The translations under genes and the position numbers were made by a program. This document shows positions 41,153 through 52,534 of a DNA stretch of 64,000 nucleotides, in pieces. The first letter of the stretch is position 1, and each line of letters opens with the position of its first letter. Origin of the DNA: Saksenaea vasiformis B4078 (taxonomy: Eukaryota; Mucoromycota; Mucoromycetes; Mucorales; Saksenaeaceae); the NCBI GenBank assembly GCA_000697055.1, contig JNDT01002417.1:42257-106256 (forward strand), written 5' to 3'. The notes beneath the pieces were generated by a model, which made no database searches, was not told the origin of the DNA, and saw nothing but the letters and a program-made list of their open reading frames with translations.

Positions 41153-41250
41153 TCTGCATTCCACTCTGCATCCCACTCTGCATCCCACTCTGCATCCCAC
41201 TCTGCATCCCACTCGGCATCCCACCCAGCATCCCACTCGGTATCCCACTC
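41153..41250 (+). repeat. 12-bp minisatellite in left arm
   Basis: About eight tandem units of GCATCCCACTCT with variants (CTCG, CCCA). Translates to Ser-His-Ser-Ala or Cys-Ile-Pro-Leu repeats in open frames, which I treat as incidental. Confidence 0.9.
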
Positions 41251-41310
41251 AGCACTAAAATTCTGGCTTGAATCTTTAATGATGTACAATTTTGGGTTTC
41301 TGCCATGCAT

Positions 41311-41709
41311 TTATAAAAACATATTTTCTGTCAAATAATCTTCAACGTCATTGTTGGCCTGACGGATCGCTGTCGCCATTCCCGCAGCCAAATTTTTCAA
41401 GATCTTATTCAAGTCTGAATTACCAATGATGCTGACACTTTTTTGCATTCCATCGAGAGCAGTGACTTTTTTGAACTCATCAGCAACGGGCCCGGCACCC
41501 AGCACATCTTGAATAGCCTCCACTACAGAGAAATGCAATCTGGCATCTTTACCATTCTCAATCACCTCTTTGGCAATTGCTCGAAACAGCCTGGTGCTAC
41601 GCGTTGCTGTGAATGCGGCATGCTTCTGCCAGGGACATGGCTGCAAAGGGTCCACACAGTTACGGGGCACCTGCCAAGTCGTTTGGTGGATGATGATGTT
41701 GCTCGACAC
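41311..41709 (-). pseudogene. Unrecognised coding remnant (arm copy 1)
   Basis: Open for 132 residues. An upstream stretch (TWQVPRNCVDPLQPCPWQKH) is followed by the arm-shared part KDARLHFSVVEAIQDVLGAG, SVSIIGNSDLNKILKNLAAG and DYLTENMFL. The shared part recurs on the plus strand at 43908-44174, so this was a real protein in a repeated element. No domain is recognised. Confidence 0.45.
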
Positions 41710-42282
41710 AGTGTATATGTTGACAGACAGTCGAACTTGGATCGCACCTGCTTCAACTGGGCATGTTTCGCATTGGCTTCTAACTGACTGCTGTGATGTC
41801 TCGTTGATGTGGAATAAATAGGGATCGATAGATTCAGCGAGACTGGTGTTTATTCTCGAGAAAAGAAAAAAGAATCAATCTTCTCTAAAACTTTTCTATC
41901 TGAGTTGACGATATTTATATGTCTTGTTTACTTCGGAGTAGATTGTTAGCTTATGTCTTAGATATCGCTATTGTCCGTTAACCAATCTAAAGGAGTGTTT
42001 TTAGAGATCGGGTTAAAGAAGAGCTGTGCGGTAATTCAGAATGTACTTCATTAGGACTGTCTCAGTTGAATCAGGGACAGCGGAATTGAAAGAGCGGATC
42101 TTATTGTTCCCGAATTTCCTAGTAACTGGATCATGAATGAATATGTTCCGATTGGTGCTCTGAGTATGGACATGTCTTAGGATAATCTCGTAAAGTCATT
42201 GTAAGACTGACATGGTCGTATTTTCTTATATGTCGTGATGACATTGAGCTGCGTAAATAGTGTTATGAGTAAAAGATCAATG

Positions 42283-43423
42283 TCAGATATGACAACTGCA
42301 ACGGTGGCCTGCTTCTAAGAGCTTCTGAGCTGCAATACACGAACGCACGTCAAGAAAGACCCTCGTTTTGGCAGTTGGCACAAATGTGGTAGTGATTGGA
42401 CCAACTTTCACTGTCGTTCGTTGCCCAATGATGACACTTGAGGTAATCAACAAATTGGAGGATCCCAGTCCAATCTTCAGTTTTGTGCCATCCCTATCCT
42501 TGGTAGTCATCACAGAGAGATCTCCGTAGACAGACTCGCCGGTAGGAAAAGATGATTCTCCCAGTTTGCTTCCGAAGCAGTTTTCATAATGGGCATCGAG
42601 CTGAGGATCACGTCCATAGATTTCAACCGTATTCACCAAAGTGCACTTCCACCCTCCATGAGTATGCAGCCAGCAAAGAGCTGAGATGTGTGATAGCGCA
42701 GCTTTGGTGTAAAGTCCCAGTCATCATTCAGGATGTTGACTTGTTCTGGCGTGATTTCCTGGTAGTTGCCAAAAATACTGTGATTCATTCTGCTATTGGC
42801 AATTACATTCTGTAAAAGAGCTGAAGTAGGATGAACCTCCGTAGTAGCGGGTGACTCATTTCGGCACAGCTGGAATGTTCCTGTCACCTTGTTATCAGCA
42901 AGTTTCTGGCCATGTTCCGGGCTCACCATCATGTAATGGATTGGCCCATCCTCAAGCTCAAAAGCGATTGGTATCCAATCTGCAGCTTTCGCAAGATGAA
43001 TTTTTTGTGCCTGGCTTTTACTGTCCAAATGCAGCGCACCAGCTGCTGCCAGGATTCCGTCGTCATGGGATAACAGATGCTCTCGGTCATACTTTGCTGC
43101 TGCATTGCTGTAACCCTCCAACTGAGTGTCCTCGCCATCAGACGCGAAATCACCAGTACTGCGGCGTTTACTGCCCGCATATCCTTTATCAGCATGCACT
43201 TCACCGGCATGCTTTTGCTGAATATGCCTTGCAAATGTGTCTGGGTACGAGCAATATGCGCAGCATTCAGGGCAGCTGAACTTGTCATTTTCCTTTTTAC
43301 AATGATATTGGCTTTCGCCGATGTCACTGTCATGACTCTCAAGTGGATCCTTTGACGATGTCGCGCAAGATTCGTCGAATCATCAAAAACTTGGTCACAT
43401 TGGTTGCAAAAGTACTCAGCCAT
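42283..43423 (-). pseudogene. C2H2 zinc-finger protein with two frameshifts
   Basis: ATG at 43423 opens MAEYFCNQCDQVFDDSTNLA with a full C2H2 finger ending RHRQRIH. A one-base frame change near 43350 is needed to continue into a second finger-like unit (FSCPECCAYCSYPDTFARHI, then QQKHAGEVH). The frame then runs through EDTQLEGYSNAAAKYDREHL to FAGCIL near 42660. A second frame change leads to GGWKCTLVNTVEIYGRDPQ and on to a stop at 42283. No GT-AG intron explains either shift. The C-terminal part (TVKVGPITTTFVPTAKTRVF) is not a domain I know. It occupies the spacer between the inverted arms, consistent with cargo or an element-encoded DNA-binding protein. Confidence 0.6.
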
Positions 43424-43907
43424 GTTGAAAAGGGATCCGTTTCTGGTTGCTATGTCAGTGGAAAGGTTATGCGTTCCTTGTTCCCTGGAAACAGCGTTTT
43501 CCAAAAGGACCACCACTGTCATGTGAATGAAAAATCAGTTTCCAAGTCACAGACTTAAAATTGTCCACAAATAAGGGGTGTCAAGCTCGTTTTTAATGAC
43601 ACCGTTTGCGTAGGAGGATGGCTGAGTTCTTCAGAAAATCCGAAAGTTGTGCGAATCTTGCATATCTGCGTGTCTCATGTCATCTTTTTCAAAAGTCTTT
43701 TTCTAAATCAAATGGGGCACCTTTTTCAGAAATGTCTGATTATCAGATAGTAATGATCTTCTCGATCAATCTCACCTTTTTGAATACCGAGGGGTACTTG
43801 GACATAGCATATTTAATTGTCGTCTTCCAGATTGGCAGATAATTTGTATCTACAAAACCTCCAAACATCCGCTGTAGTCGATTTCACATTGGACAATTGC
43901 CAAAGAA

Positions 43908-44545
43908 GTGAGTGAGAACGGTAAAGATGCCAGATTGCGTTTCTCTGTGGTGGAGGCTATTCAAGATGTGCTGGGTGCCGGGCCCGTTGCTAATGAGTTC
44001 AGAAAAGTCACTGCTCTCGTTGGAACGCAAGAAAGTGTCAGCATCATCGGTAATTCAGACTTGAATAAGATCTTAAAAAATTTGGCTGGAATGGCTACAG
44101 CGATCTGTCAGCTCAACAATGACGCTGAAGATTATTTGACAGAAAATATGTTTTTTTATAAGTGTACAAAATAAGCACGGCAGAAAGCCAAAATTGTACA
44201 TCATTAAAGATTCAAGCCAGAATTTTATTGCTGAGTGGAATACCGTGTGGGATGCTGGGTGAGATGCTGAGTGGGATGCTGAGTGGGATGCTAAGTGAGA
44301 TGCTGAGTGAGATTTCAACGTTCCTTCCACACTGATGAATTCGTGCAGTCTGAGATGCCTCGGTAAATTTCAAGTCTCCATCCCCATTGCAGACAGAAAT
44401 GCATTGTCATGCTGCCCTAAATTCACCATCAACTCACACTGGGAAATGTGGCTCACATCCATGGTGTAATGTCGGTTATCGAGTAGTAGAGACTTTGAAG
44501 TTCGCGAGACTCAGTTTAGGTGTTTATTCAGAGAAAGTGAAGAAA
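43908..44545 (+). repeat. Right inverted-repeat arm
   Basis: Inverted counterpart of 40855-41560. Encodes EDYLTENMFFYKC-type remnants and contains a shorter 12-bp minisatellite (about 44230-44312). Near 44460 it carries the empty site CCATGGTG that corresponds to the MITE insertion point in the left arm. Confidence 0.8.
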
Positions 44546-44660
44546 TCCCCACTCCAAACGCGTCATCTGCGGGAACAAATGAGATGCGTGACAAATTTCT
44601 GAGTGCGATCCAACCTTTTATGGATGCAAATCAAAACATCCTGCTAATTCCTTTTGCACC

Positions 44661-46310
44661 ATGCCCGAAGCTGTAGTGCACCTGCCTACTCCGGAAGGAA
44701 AGACAGTGTTCAGAAGACAGTATCGAATTGCTGAGAAACAGAAACCGCTTATTGCCGAAACAATTGAGAAATGGAAGAATGATGGTGTCATCCGCGAAGT
44801 TCCCCAGGATATCCTTCATGGAAGATGGAATAATCCATTAACGTTGGCTCAGAAAAAAGATGTGAAGGCAATTACATTAACTATCGTCCATGCTTGGATC
44901 CTAGAGCTCTTAATTTATTGTTACTAGATGACTGGTTCCAATTGCCCTTAATTGACGACATATTCGAGCGCATTGGCCACGCCAACATTTTCAGCACGCT
45001 TGATTTGACACAAGCATTCCATCGTCTTCCAATCTATCCACCCGACCAAGTGAAGACTTCATTCACCTCTGTGGTCGATGGCAAGTCCTACATGTTCGTA
45101 TGATGTCCATTTGGTATCAAAACGATATCCAAATTCCAAAAAGTTATGAATAACCTGCTCCAAGATTTACGTTACGTTGCAACGTTTGTGGATGACATCG
45201 CTATTTCTCAAACGATTTGGAGGAGCATGCCAGACATGTCATTACTGTCATTGAGAGATTAACGAAAGTTAATTTAGTTCTCAATCCCAAAAAGCGTTTC
45301 CTAGGTATGCGCTCCATCTATCTCCTCGGATTCTGTATTTTCGAAGGTGGCCGAAAAGTTCTGGACCCACGCAAGGTCGCCGATGTACAAGAGTGGCCAA
45401 ATCTTAAAACTGGAAAAGATATCGAACGTTTTCTTGGTATCATCAATTGCTTCCGCAATCATATCCCGAATGCTTCAAGATTAACTGGCCCGTTGGATCG
45501 CCTGAGAAAGGTCCTAGATCTTTCAAAAGTGTGGGACGATGAACATCAAGGAGCATTTGGTTCGCTGAAATAACTTCTTTTGGTACGCCCTGTGCTCCAG
45601 CAACCGGACTTTACTAGACCATTCTGCGTTGCCACAGATGCATCTAACGCTGTAGTTGGCGCGGTATTGTACCAAGAGGATAAAAATGGGCGAAAACAGC
45701 ATATTGCTTTCTTGGCCCGATCCTTAAGTACATCTGAGAGAAATTACTCCGTGACCAAAAAAGAACTTTTGGCTGTAATCTTTTCACTCAATCGCTTCCA
45801 TCCTTACCTTTGGGGTAACAAATTCACGTTGTATATAGATCACAAAGCTTTGGTGTATTTGCACACACAAAAAGAACTAAACTCTATGCTAATCAAGTGG
45901 CCCGATAGACTTCTGGATTACAATTTCGATATCGTCCATCTCAAGGGCATTAACAATACAGTACCAGACGAGTTGTCCCGCCTTTTCCCTACTGAAAAAG
46001 AGCTGGGGGAGGGTGATAGCTCGCTTATGGCCAATAATAAATCGGTCGAAGAACAAGCAGCAAGAGCAGCAAAATTGCTTAGGGAAGCAGCGGAACCAAC
46101 AGAAGAAGACCGTGAAAAAATACACCAAGAATCCCATCTATTTGGACATTTCGGAGCTGAGGCAAGCGTAAAAGATCTCCATAAAAAAGGCTTGTACTGG
46201 CCCAACCTCAAAGAAGACGCTCTGCGCATCACAAAATCGTGGCCGCAATGTCAAAAATTTAATTTTATGCGTCGTGGTTTTAATCCATTAGGGCCAATTA
46301 CCATAGCTTC
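44661..46310 (+). pseudogene. Second Ty3/Gypsy pol relic (RT - RNase H - integrase zinc finger)
   Basis: Plus-strand pieces in order: RT N-terminal segment (PTPEGKTVFRRQYRIAEKQK); fingers and palm (QLPLIDDIFERIGHANIFST, LDLTQAFHRLPIYPPDQVKT); RT active site FVDD near 45187; thumb and connection (LNPKKRFLGMRSIYLLGF, ERFLGIINCFRNHIPN); RNase H (PFCVATDASNAVVGAVLY, LLAVIFSLNRFHPYLWG); and an integrase HHCC zinc finger (HLFGHFGAEASVKDLH, SWPQCQKFN). It has in-frame stops (TGA at 45102, TAA at 45571) and frame changes, and ends abruptly at 46310, where an unrelated acidic frame takes over. Gag, protease and LTRs are absent. Confidence 0.88.
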
Positions 46311-46313
46311 CGC

Positions 46314-46446
46314 TCTGAGGATGATGAATGGTTATCCAGTATGGATGCAAAAGCAGACAACCTTATGGATATTGACAGCAACGATCCAGAGGCTACTGCA
46401 TCAACTGATGTAGACTCGTGTGACGATGGCGATTGTGGTATTTGAA
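46314..46446 (+). pseudogene. Acidic C-terminal protein fragment
   Basis: In the frame after the gypsy relic, SEDDEWLSSMDAKADNLMDI continues into an Asp-rich end (VDSCDDGDCGI) with a TGA at 46444. The composition looks like the true C-terminus of an unidentified protein that was joined to the retroelement remnant by insertion or deletion. Confidence 0.4.
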
Positions 46447-46570
46447 TAAGTTTAACAAAAGGGAAACGGATAAAATCCTTTGAGACTGTTGGATATCTTT
46501 ATTTCAATTAGGTTGTCTGCCTATTTATAAGATTCAGTCCTTTGTCAGAAATAAGGATTAGTGAACTTTC

Positions 46571-46810
46571 TTCTCGGTATTAGGTGTAGATTATAGAATG
46601 GATCAATTACTGTGATGACACAGTGCTACCTTGTTGTACTGAACTTGGTGATAAGTCTAAGTTATAGATATTAAGGTTCAGTTGGTGTTCCAGTAGAGAA
46701 GTTCACTGTATATGGAATCACGATACCCCCGATCTTTCCTGTTATGGAACACAATTCTATAGGATGGGCATTACAACAGTCAACATATATCACAGCAATG
46801 TAGATCCGTC
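46571..46810 (+). repeat. Dispersed repeat, copy 1
   Basis: Closely matches the reverse complement of about 58000-58230. Shared words include TTCTTCTCGGTATT, GGATCAATTACTGT, GTGATAAGTCTAAG, GTTCCAGT and CACTGTATATGGAA. About 240 bp are alignable by eye. Confidence 0.8.
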
Positions 46811-46840
46811 CGCAGCATGATTTTTTACTCAAGATAAAAG

Positions 46841-47227
46841 ATGAAAAGCTCTTTGATGAGCCACTCTACGCGAATGACCAACGCAGTTGAATCATACCAC
46901 AACGATCTATATCACAACTTCAAACGCAGACAATCTCTCGCAGCTAGCCTAAGTAGTCTGCTTAAGTACATTAAGAATGATGAAGCTGGATTGCGTCACT
47001 TAGCATCAGGAGGAAGAAACTACTACAAAAGGAAGGACAGTTCTAGCAAACCAGGAAAGAAAAGAGCAAGAAAAGAGCAAGACAGTTATGTAAATGATGG
47101 ACGAGCTCCTGATACAGTAGACGACCTGATGAAGGAAGAAATCACTAAGGTTTCGCAAAATCACAGTGCTAAACCTAAAAAAGACATCTCGAGCAAACCT
47201 ATTGCCAAAAAAAAGAAGAACTACTAA
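46841..47227 (+). pseudogene. MULE-like transposase C-terminal remnant
   Basis: TRMTNAVESYHNDLYHNFKR resembles the C-terminal block of Mutator-like transposases (TNxxESxHxxL), followed by LAASLSSLLKYI and a Lys-rich tail (SSKPGKKRARKEQD). The catalytic DDE domain is not present upstream, so this is a fragment. Assignment rests on that one block. Confidence 0.45.
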
Positions 47228-47991
47228 AGAAGAAGTACCTGGGACTCGTATTCGTAGAGTTAAAGTTAAGACTTCTAGAAATTGCTTATTGTTATATGAT
47301 CTGATATGTACTTACCCATTCGAACAAACTTATTACTTAGCTGACCCAGAGATTTACCCCGAGAACTGTCTGAAGAATCAAAGAAGACTTTAGGAAAAGA
47401 ATATGAGACGGGAGAAGTCAGCGAGACTGAGATCAAGATTTTTATCACTCAAAGAGTCTTCTTTTATATGTTTCTATAATATAATCGGGACACTGATAGT
47501 GAGACATTTTATAAACCAGTAATGACGAGAGTAAAAGTTTTCATTCAACTGAGTCCAAAGATACCAATGTTGTGATCACATAAGTGATCTACAATTGGTA
47601 ACGAAAATAGACAATGGTGGCCCTGGATAGTCAGTAACAAAATCAGGAACAAGATTTTGAGTTACCGCATCCGCAGTAAAGAAGAAAATTTTAAAAGTAA
47701 GTTCATCTGGCGACAACTGAAGCATTATGAAAAGGATGTCGAAATACGACACGGTCTTCAGATGATGCACTCGATGGATACAATCTCGAAAATGGCAACA
47801 AATATGCAATGGCTCTTAATCCTAATTCACAGATGTCCTGCTATATCGATGCGCCATTCGAGATGCTGATGCAATCAGTCTTGCCTTCGGTCAGCAGCGA
47901 TACATCTGCTTACTTTGACGAGACGAATTCATTTAATAAGGCATTGACGGATGCACGTTCTTGTTATCGTGAAAATGACCAAACGCTCCGC

Positions 47992-49083
47992 AAAATATTT
48001 GTGTATTCGTACTCGTTCGTATTCGTTTGTATTCGTTTGCCTAAAGGATGAATACGAATAGGTATTTTAATTTAACGAATACATATGAATTTCATATTCG
48101 AATAAGTATTCGAATATTTGTAGCTTCGTTCGAATAGTAACGAATATTCTATACTCATTTGCCTTGACGCCTGTCATTCGAATTGCAGATGAACGCGTTT
48201 CACTCTGCGTTTTTATTTAAAAAAGATATCTTTTCCTTAGTAGTTAGAAACTTAAAACCGGAAAGTTAAAGCAGAGAACAAGCTTGCACAGCATTGCATA
48301 AGAAAGTAATGGGTAATATATTGCTCGAAGTTTGCGTTATTAATTGCGCAAAATAGACATTTGACAAATCACCGAATCTTTTCAGTGCAGCGCGTTTCAT
48401 TACTACAATGTGCTAGAATTACCATTAGCTGACTTTAGTCGAGTCAAAGGTTCGAATGCATAAAAAAATGTCAGATTTGGAGCAGGTCAAGTCAAAATCT
48501 GATGACCGAAATATCCAAACAAGAAAAAGAAAGAAGGCATATGCTCAATTGGCTTGGAATCAGTAGTATCTACAAATGTAGACAACGTATACATAATTGA
48601 ATTACTCGTAGCAGAGAGATGGCAGTAGAAAAGAAAAGAACGGCGAAAACGGAATGTGGTCAAAAAAAGAAAGGAAGAAAAAAAACCAGACGTGCTGCAT
48701 CACTAAAAATTCTTTTATCCAGGCCTCTACCACTTGTAATTTAACGGACACTTCGTTAATTACAGCATTCGCGAATGACGTAACGTTTCTTTACTGAACC
48801 TTACACTTAACTGACACCTCGCTAATTACAACATTAGTGAATGGCCATACCTTTTCTCTTTTCTTTTTCTTTTTCTTTTTTTTTTTTTTTTTTACTTCAC
48901 TGACATTGCGTTAATTGCAGCATTAACGAATGACATGCAAATGATAAAAACTGTACTACTCGAATAATCGAATGAATATCCATATTCATTTTATTTGACG
49001 AACGAATATGAATATGCATTTCTACCTAACGAATGAATACGAATATCTATATATTCGTTCGTATTCGTTCGTGCCGACCCCCT
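47992..49083. mobile_element. 1,092-bp insertion with 9-bp target-site duplication
   Basis: ACGCTCCGC flanks the segment at 47983-47991 and 49084-49092. The host reading frame is in phase on both sides at ThrLeuArg, so removing the segment plus one repeat copy restores a continuous frame. Both ends are rich in ATTCG/CGAAT words; the right end reads GGCACGAACGAATACGAACG inward. No transposase frame inside, so it is non-autonomous. Confidence 0.85.
48741..48933 (+). repeat. Three internal direct repeats of about 38 bp
   Basis: Units at about 48741-48779, 48806-48845 and 48895-48933 share TAACxGACA, CGxTAATTxCA and ACATTxxxGAATG-type words. They lie inside the 1.09-kb insertion; a poly-T run separates the second and third. 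Confidence 0.7.
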
Positions 49084-49739
49084 ACGCTCCGCTTTAGAGC
49101 CTCAGACAATTTTCATCGATTCACGCGGGAAAACACGCCATTTAAAGCGGAAATGGATGACACAGTTGAATTTCTAGACTACTTTCTGAATCAGACATCG
49201 TTTGATTTTCAGTCATTTGTTTCCCTTCAATTGGAAAAGTGGATGTCTTGCAGACGCTCCACAGAATCCATGAAGTACAAATACATTCAGGATAGTTGCC
49301 CATATGACATCAAAGGCCAAAAGGGCTCCCAGCACATGTCAGATGAGCAATTTTCAAAATGGTTTGCCGGGAAAATCGAGGGCAAGAAATTGCACAAGTG
49401 CGAAGACTGCAAAAGCATCATCGTCACTACCAACGAAGTGATTGCACACCCTCCATTCCTTATACATGGGACATGTCCTATCATCTAAACGAAAATGAAA
49501 ATCTTCACTTTCCTCTGTCATTTATGCTCAACAGTTCCACCTACGCCCTATATGCCAAAATTCATTCAACCCACAAGTCCGGCCATCATTTCTATGCAGA
49601 TGCTTTCATACCCAATGTTCACCCTCCTTTACTCACTCACCTAGGCAATATGAACAATCGGATTTACAGTAACTCAAAAAAGTGTCCGAATGTCAACTTT
49701 TTTTTTATTTTATTCTATTTTTCTCAATTATACTAAGCT

Positions 49740-50160
49740 CAACTTATATATCTGTTGATAGATCTAGGAAAGAGCTTTCTTACAATCTATAATATATAGT
49801 ATTTTCTTAAGTATATCCAAAGTTATACAAAGAAAATCATGATTTTGAAAGATTCTACTGTTCTCAATAACATATTTAGAGAAGATTTACATGATCTTCA
49901 CTTCCATTTTAAGGTTTTTTTTAACACCGACATGACAGACAGTAGTTTCATCTTGCGACACAAAAGGGCAGCGCCATCGAAAAACCCGTATTGTGGCAAA
50001 AGGTTGAACGAACGATATATATTGAAAGCGCATGATTGCTTCTACAAAGAATGTGTCCATGATTTATATACGTTTAGCTGCCAATCCAGAAGAAGCGTCT
50101 GGATCATTAGACTTTTTAGATGTGCCAGTGTGTAATTAAAACAGAAGTTCATTAACGCCC
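49740..50160. other. AT-rich spacer with a short unrecognised frame
   Basis: An open frame at 49839-50135 (KNPYCGKRLNERYILKAHDC) has some protein-like character but no family match. Confidence 0.3.
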
Positions 50161-51402
50161 ATTACTGAGAGAGCTTTTGTACAAGAAAAACTTGACCGTG
50201 TCAAAGATACGATACATCAGATACTATATCGCAAATGGATACGCCATCATTTCCCACACCTCCGAAGGCGAACACTGCCTGCTAACTACTCAATATCCTA
50301 CGCAGGTTACCGACACTGGCACCTGCTGTGGATCGATCTGTGCCGCCGCAATCCCAACTTACGAGAGTCCCCGCTGATGGTTTTTGTCGGGAGCGACAAC
50401 CTCAGTAATGCGTATTACACACCGTGAAACGATAGATCCAAATGCGTACATTAATAATCGACATCCAATGTTTTTGCATGATGCCGACGCAGCCGTGGGT
50501 GGTATAGTGTGTCTGTGACAATTTGTAGTCGACGTGTGAAGTACTTGAAAGAATTGACTGGAGGTTACTTACTTTGACTATAGTTGAAGGTTCATGACTC
50601 GACCGGCGGCCTCTTGGGAGCGTTTGCAGAAGTCTATAATTGAAACGGGTGAGCAAAAGGTTGAGGTAAGAGAAACGTGCTGAAAGTAGGAGATAAGCTA
50701 GTTACGGCAACTAAACTATCTGTAAGCATAGTGTCACTTGGAAAATGGTTTGTCGGGGACTCTATAATCGAAACGACAAATGTGCAAGATAATGATACCG
50801 GCCGTTCACCAAGAGCACAAGAATATATAGCATACCGGATATCCGTTGATTCCTTCATCCTAGATGGGTCAACTCCCTCTTAGCAGGATTACCGCTACGT
50901 ATAATCGTAATTCGAGATTCATTCGTTTTAGCAAGTTCGTCCGCATTGTTTAAAAAAGACTATCTGTATTTTGATACATCACATAGAACCAGGTAGAGGT
51001 TTAGTTGGAATTTGTTGACACGTGATAATATATGGGGCCCTGGATTAATATCTAAACGAAGCACAAGATCCGTGCAGCCTGCAGTAACAAGCGTAATCCC
51101 TGGTAACCAGCATGTCAAGTCAATTGACCATAGCACTCGCTTAGACGTAATACTTTTCGATTCTTATTTCTGTGCAGGTTGCCCTTACGGTTCTGCCTTG
51201 CGAGAGAAGGTACAGAGAAAGGGAGAGTAATCAAGAGCTGCGGCTACCTTTCAATGATAGGCACATTAACCGAGCGTTGAGATGGATACATGGCCAACAG
51301 GATAAAGTGACAGCGCTTGTTAACTTGAGAGTTCCATGGAATTCAATGAAGAAAGAAAACAAGATCAGATTTACAACCCATATTAACTATGGCTGTATCT
51401 AA
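50161..51402 (+). pseudogene. Unrecognised multi-exon coding remnant
   Basis: A clean frame at about 50167-50400 (RAFVQEKLDRVKDTIHQILY, then SISYAGYRHWHLLWIDLCRR) is followed by possible small exons at about 50590-50650 (RPAASWERLQKSIIET), 50676-50883 (VGDKLVTATKLSVSIVSLGK) and 51180-51402 (FNDRHINRALRWIHGQQDKV). Composition supports real exons on one strand, but splice joints are uncertain and stops intervene. No function proposed. Confidence 0.35.
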
Positions 51403-52534
51403 TGTTAGTCAAATGATTCCAATCTACACGGATCCGCCCAGCTGAATTATTCTACTACTGTCTCACGCATTTGACACCAATCTGACAGGAAGGCCTGACG
51501 TTCACTTGCAGAAGTTATTTCCAACGTTTATGGTTGCCAAGTATATTTTCTACGAATTTAGCGAGTTTGTGGCTATACGCAGCACTCATGTCTCGTGAAC
51601 ATAATCAAGATACTTCATTAGACTTTTTTGGTCATGCAGCTCCTTTCAACAGTTATATCATCTGATGAACATTAAGATCACTTGCATGGATTACATACTA
51701 TCGGACCATATGCTTAACAAAGTTACGTCTTACCATTATCTGCAAGGCTTCGATAGGTAAGCACCTGTGTTTGGATAGGGAACCGTAGTAAGGTTAGCAG
51801 AATCGTTCTACTGAAATACACATACCATGTTACTTATCCTATTTCGCCGGCTTCTTCCGGAGCACTAAAAAAAAGTAGACAATGGAGGCGGGAACTTGTT
51901 GAATGTCAATTCTGTCATCAAACTGTCCCTGCTAGCATTCACCGTATTCACATTACCAATGACCAATGTCTCGGTGATATCATTGCCTCGAGGAAGAATG
52001 ATTCATTATTATGTTCGGTAATCACAATCAGAGGCTGCTACCACCTGCTGGATGCACTTTCGGCCTTTCTCGGCCGTACTACAATGACAACTCGACCTGG
52101 ACAACAGCATGACTGGGGAAAAACAGTAACTCGGTACCTAGTGACGAGTCTTTCGCAGCATCATTCTTTCTTTACTTTATTCCATTGCAGTGCTCATCCC
52201 TGCATATTATAGACGTGTTTCCAGAAAGCTGACAACAATTCAAAATACACATGTGTACTCATCATCCAATGTTACCATGCACGGTAAGTTATCGCGATGC
52301 GTTGAAAACGTAGCACAGTACGCATACTTTGAAATCAAGAGGACGTATTCTTTTCGCTAGCATGCCGATAGTCTACAGTTTTCTGGATAGTTCAGAAGAA
52401 ACCATATGCCTTATATTAAAGTGGGTTGTGCATGCGTTGCGAATAATATGAGTGGTGCATCCAGGCAATCTTATGACATACGGCTTTCAGACATTACCAG
52501 GGGGGGGGGGGACTTCTCTTACGACGTATGACCG
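51403..52534. other. Spacer ending in a G-run
   Basis: No clear gene. An 11-12 base G homopolymer at about 52500-52511 precedes the next gene and is a likely assembly or sequencing trouble spot. Confidence 0.4.

Larger units (their letters stand above)
40693..41570 (-). repeat. Left inverted-repeat arm
   Basis: About 40855-41560 is the inverted counterpart of 43910-44540. Both encode SVSIIGNSDLNKILKNLA and DYLTENMF-like frames, a 12-bp minisatellite, and TEMHCHAALNSPSTH. By eye the arms are near 90% alike outside the minisatellite and the MITE. A coding remnant in this arm continues leftward from about 41709 (NGKDARLHFSVVEAIQDVLG). Function unknown. Confidence 0.8.
47809..49736 (+). pseudogene. 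Ubiquitin-specific-protease-like protein, split by an insertion
   Basis: Left part: NPNSQMSCYIDAPFEMLMQS, a Cys-box-like start. After the insertion (47992-49083) the frame resumes with FRASDNFHRFTREN, TVEFLDYFLNQTSFDFQSF and a CEDC zinc-ligand pair. After a one-base frame change near 49465 come SYHLNENENLHFPLSFML, SSTYALYAKIHSTHKSGHHF and YADAFIPNVHPP, a His-box-like end. The Cys box, zinc pair and GHHFYADAF pattern suggest the C19 (USP) peptidase fold; similar domains ride in fungal mobile elements. Broken by both the insertion and the frame change. Confidence 0.55.
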
